Assembly: GCF_003443535.1 (NCBI RefSeq)
Contig: NZ_CP031947.1
Span: forward strand, 558,001-622,000
Reading direction: 5' to 3'
DNA: 64,000 bases
From: Ruegeria sp. AD91A
GTDB taxonomy: Bacteria; Pseudomonadota; Alphaproteobacteria; Rhodobacterales; Rhodobacteraceae
A model generated the notes under the pieces. It saw nothing but the letters and a program-made list of their open reading frames with translations, searched no databases and was not told where the DNA came from. Within the stretch, counting starts at the first letter, position 1. Each line of letters opens with the position of its first letter. Positions 62,572 to 64,000 of the stretch are shown piece by piece. The position numbers were made by a program, and so were the translations under genes.

Positions 62572-63804
62572 ATGTATGACTTGGCCGTAATGTGGGAGTG
62601 GATCGCCTTTTCCGTCCGTTGGCTGCATGTGATCACCGCGATGGCGTGGATTGGTGCGTCATTCTACTTTATCGCGCTGGACCTCATGTTGAAGCCAAAC
62701 CCTGCCTTGCCGGACGGGGCCTACGGCGAAGAATGGGAAGTACATGGCGGCGGTTTCTACCACACCGTCAAGTATCTGGTTGCGCCCTCGCGCATGCCCG
62801 AGCACCTGACCTGGCACAAATGGCAGAGTTACACGACCTGGCTGTCGGGCGCGGCGTTGCTCATGATCATATATTGGGTCGGGGGCGAGTTGTTCCTGCT
62901 TGATCCGACCAAAGTGGACCTGGCGCTGTGGCAGGGGATCCTGATTTCTGGCGGATCGCTGACCATTGGCTGGCTGGTCTACGACCAGATGTGCAAATCG
63001 AAGCTGAGTGATCACCCGACCGTTCTGATGCTGCTGTTGTTCGTGATCCTGGTGATCATGTCGTGGGGTTACAACCAGATCTTCACCGGTCGCGCCGCGC
63101 TTTTGCATCTTGGAGCCTTCACTGCGACAATCATGACGGCCAACGTGTTCTTTCAGATCATGCCGAACCAACGGATCGTGGTCGAAGACCTCAAGGCCGG
63201 TCGGACGCCTGATGCCAAATACGGCAAGATCGCCAAGGTACGATCCACGCATAACAACTACCTGACTTTGCCGGTCGTTTTCCTGATGCTGTCGAACCAC
63301 TATCCGCTTGCTTTCGGCACCGAGTATTCCTGGATCATCGCCAGCCTGATCTTTCTGACGGGCGTCACCATCCGTCACTACTTCAACACGATGCATGCAA
63401 CCGGGAAAGGCCCGCACTGGACTTGGGGGGTGACGGTTCTGCTAATGGTCGTGATCGCCTGGCTGTCTTCGGTGAGAAACACTGAGACATGGGAGGACGC
63501 CGAAGCGCGTGACCTGACGCCATACGAACAGAAATTTGCGTCAGCCGCGGGCTTCGAAGACGCCTATGACACGGTCTTGGGTAATTGCTCGATGTGCCAC
63601 GCCCGCGAGCCGGTGTACGACACCATGAAATGGGCCCCGAAGAAGGTCTATCTTGAGACACCCGGCGATGTCGCCCGCAACGCCGACCAAATCTATCTGC
63701 AAGCCGGCATCAGCCATGCAATGCCACCACCATCTGCAGTGCAAATGGATGAAGAGGCACGCCAAACCATCATCGCATGGGTGCGTGAGGTCAGAGACCA
63801 ATAG
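62572..63804 (+). CDS. puuD: Membrane urate hydroxylase PuuD with cytochrome c domain
   Basis: 410 aa. About eight membrane helices (first 305 residues) with RWLHVITAMAWIGASFYFIALD at the N-terminus, then a C-terminal cytochrome c domain with heme motif CSMCH (339-343) and a downstream axial Met in AMPPPSA. Oxidises urate to 5-hydroxyisourate in the membrane and passes electrons to the respiratory chain, rather than producing peroxide like cofactor-free uricase. SD AGGAGC before ATG 62572. Terminator at 63832 follows. Confidence 0.93.
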   Translation: MYDLAVMWEWIAFSVRWLHVITAMAWIGASFYFIALDLMLKPNPALPDGAYGEEWEVHGGGFYHTVKYLVAPSRMPEHLTWHKWQSYTTWLSGAALLMIIYWVGGELFLLDPTKVDLALWQGILISGGSLTIGWLVYDQMCKSKLSDHPTVLMLLLFVILVIMSWGYNQIFTGRAALLHLGAFTATIMTANVFFQIMPNQRIVVEDLKAGRTPDAKYGKIAKVRSTHNNYLTLPVVFLMLSNHYPLAFGTEYSWIIASLIFLTGVTIRHYFNTMHATGKGPHWTWGVTVLLMVVIAWLSSVRNTETWEDAEARDLTPYEQKFASAAGFEDAYDTVLGNCSMCHAREPVYDTMKWAPKKVYLETPGDVARNADQIYLQAGISHAMPPPSAVQMDEEARQTIIAWVREVRDQ

Positions 63805-63831
63805 ACGCCTGCGCGCAAAACGAAGATTGTT

Positions 63832-63858
63832 AACCGGGTCGTAAGCCCGGTTTTTTTT
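63832..63858 (+). terminator. Intrinsic terminator after puuD
   Basis: AACCGGG/CCCGGTT arms with a seven-base loop and an eight-T run. It sits 28 bases after the puuD stop. Confidence 0.8.
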
Positions 63859-63860
63859 CT

Positions 63861-64000
63861 TTATGCGAAAAAGCGTTTGCTGTGCTGCGCGATGTGTTCG
63901 ACAAACAGACGCACCTTGGGGTCTTGCAGCTTTTTGTGCGGATAAAGACATCCGAAAATCGTTGGCAATGGGGGCGTCTCGGGCAGGACTTCGACCAGTC
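63861..64000 (-). CDS. LysR-family regulator (C-terminal end only, 5' truncated by the window)
   Basis: The last 45 codons of a minus-strand gene whose upstream part lies beyond position 64000. The visible C-terminus (LPTIFGCLYPHKKLQDPKVRLFVEHIAQHS) matches the LysR effector-domain tail, where YPHxxxxxPKVRxFVxxL is a common pattern. The stop is TAA at 63861-63863. Target unknown. Confidence 0.75.
   Translation of the reverse strand, partial: LVEVLPETPPLPTIFGCLYPHKKLQDPKVRLFVEHIAQHSKRFFA

Overview
The window looks like chromosomal DNA of a marine alphaproteobacterium, most likely Rhodobacterales (Roseobacter group). The evidence is gene content and style: moderately high GC, many operons with ATGA start/stop overlaps, some TTG and GTG starts with good Shine-Dalgarno sequences, and a bhc (beta-hydroxyaspartate cycle) cluster, a pathway first described in Paracoccus. 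No rRNA, tRNA, CRISPR array, insertion sequence or integrase was seen. The assignment to Rhodobacterales is an inference from protein similarity recalled by eye.

Left part (1-20 kb): the 3' part of a type I secretion adaptor; a response regulator and hybrid histidine kinase pair; a phosphonate monoester hydrolase/sulfatase-like enzyme, divergent from a four-gene Mla-type lipid ABC transporter (STAS-permease, ATPase, MCE protein, lipoprotein); a membrane FMN/Fe-S glutamate-synthase-like protein; tandem crcB fluoride channel genes; an EmrAB-type efflux pair directly downstream of a cyoABCD quinol oxidase operon; and a lytic transglycosylase.

Middle part (20-40.5 kb): galU and manC (nucleotide-sugar supply), a DUF2793 phage-fibre-like protein, an outer-membrane beta-barrel with a HlyD-type protein, a secreted arylsulfatase with a small DNA-binding-like protein and a divergent AraC regulator, a DUF3604/parvulin/HupE-like operon, a TonB-ExbB-ExbD-ExbD operon, and a FecR-like protein followed by a CHASE2 adenylate cyclase.

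Right part (40.9-64 kb) holds two linked metabolic blocks. The first (40.9-50.9 kb) is a divergent amino-sugar island: a sugar ABC transporter, a Gfo/Idh/MocA oxidoreductase and a MurQ-type etherase on the minus strand; a BadF-type sugar kinase, GntR/UTRA regulator, SIS-domain deaminase and NagA on the plus strand. Together they can take N-acetylmuramate or GlcNAc to fructose-6-phosphate. The shared promoter carries GGTAT-like repeats at 11-bp spacing. The second (51.2-63.8 kb) interleaves urate/allantoin catabolism (PuuD, 5-hydroxyisourate hydrolase, allantoinase-OHCU decarboxylase fusion, ureidoglycine aminohydrolase, ureidoglycolate lyase, nucleobase permease, LysR regulator) with the complete beta-hydroxyaspartate cycle (bhcR, bhcABCD). 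Ureide breakdown releases glyoxylate, which is the entry substrate of that cycle, so the arrangement reads as purine nitrogen and carbon salvage ending in oxaloacetate. The allantoate-to-ureidoglycine step is not encoded in the window. A 5'-truncated LysR-type gene runs off the right edge.
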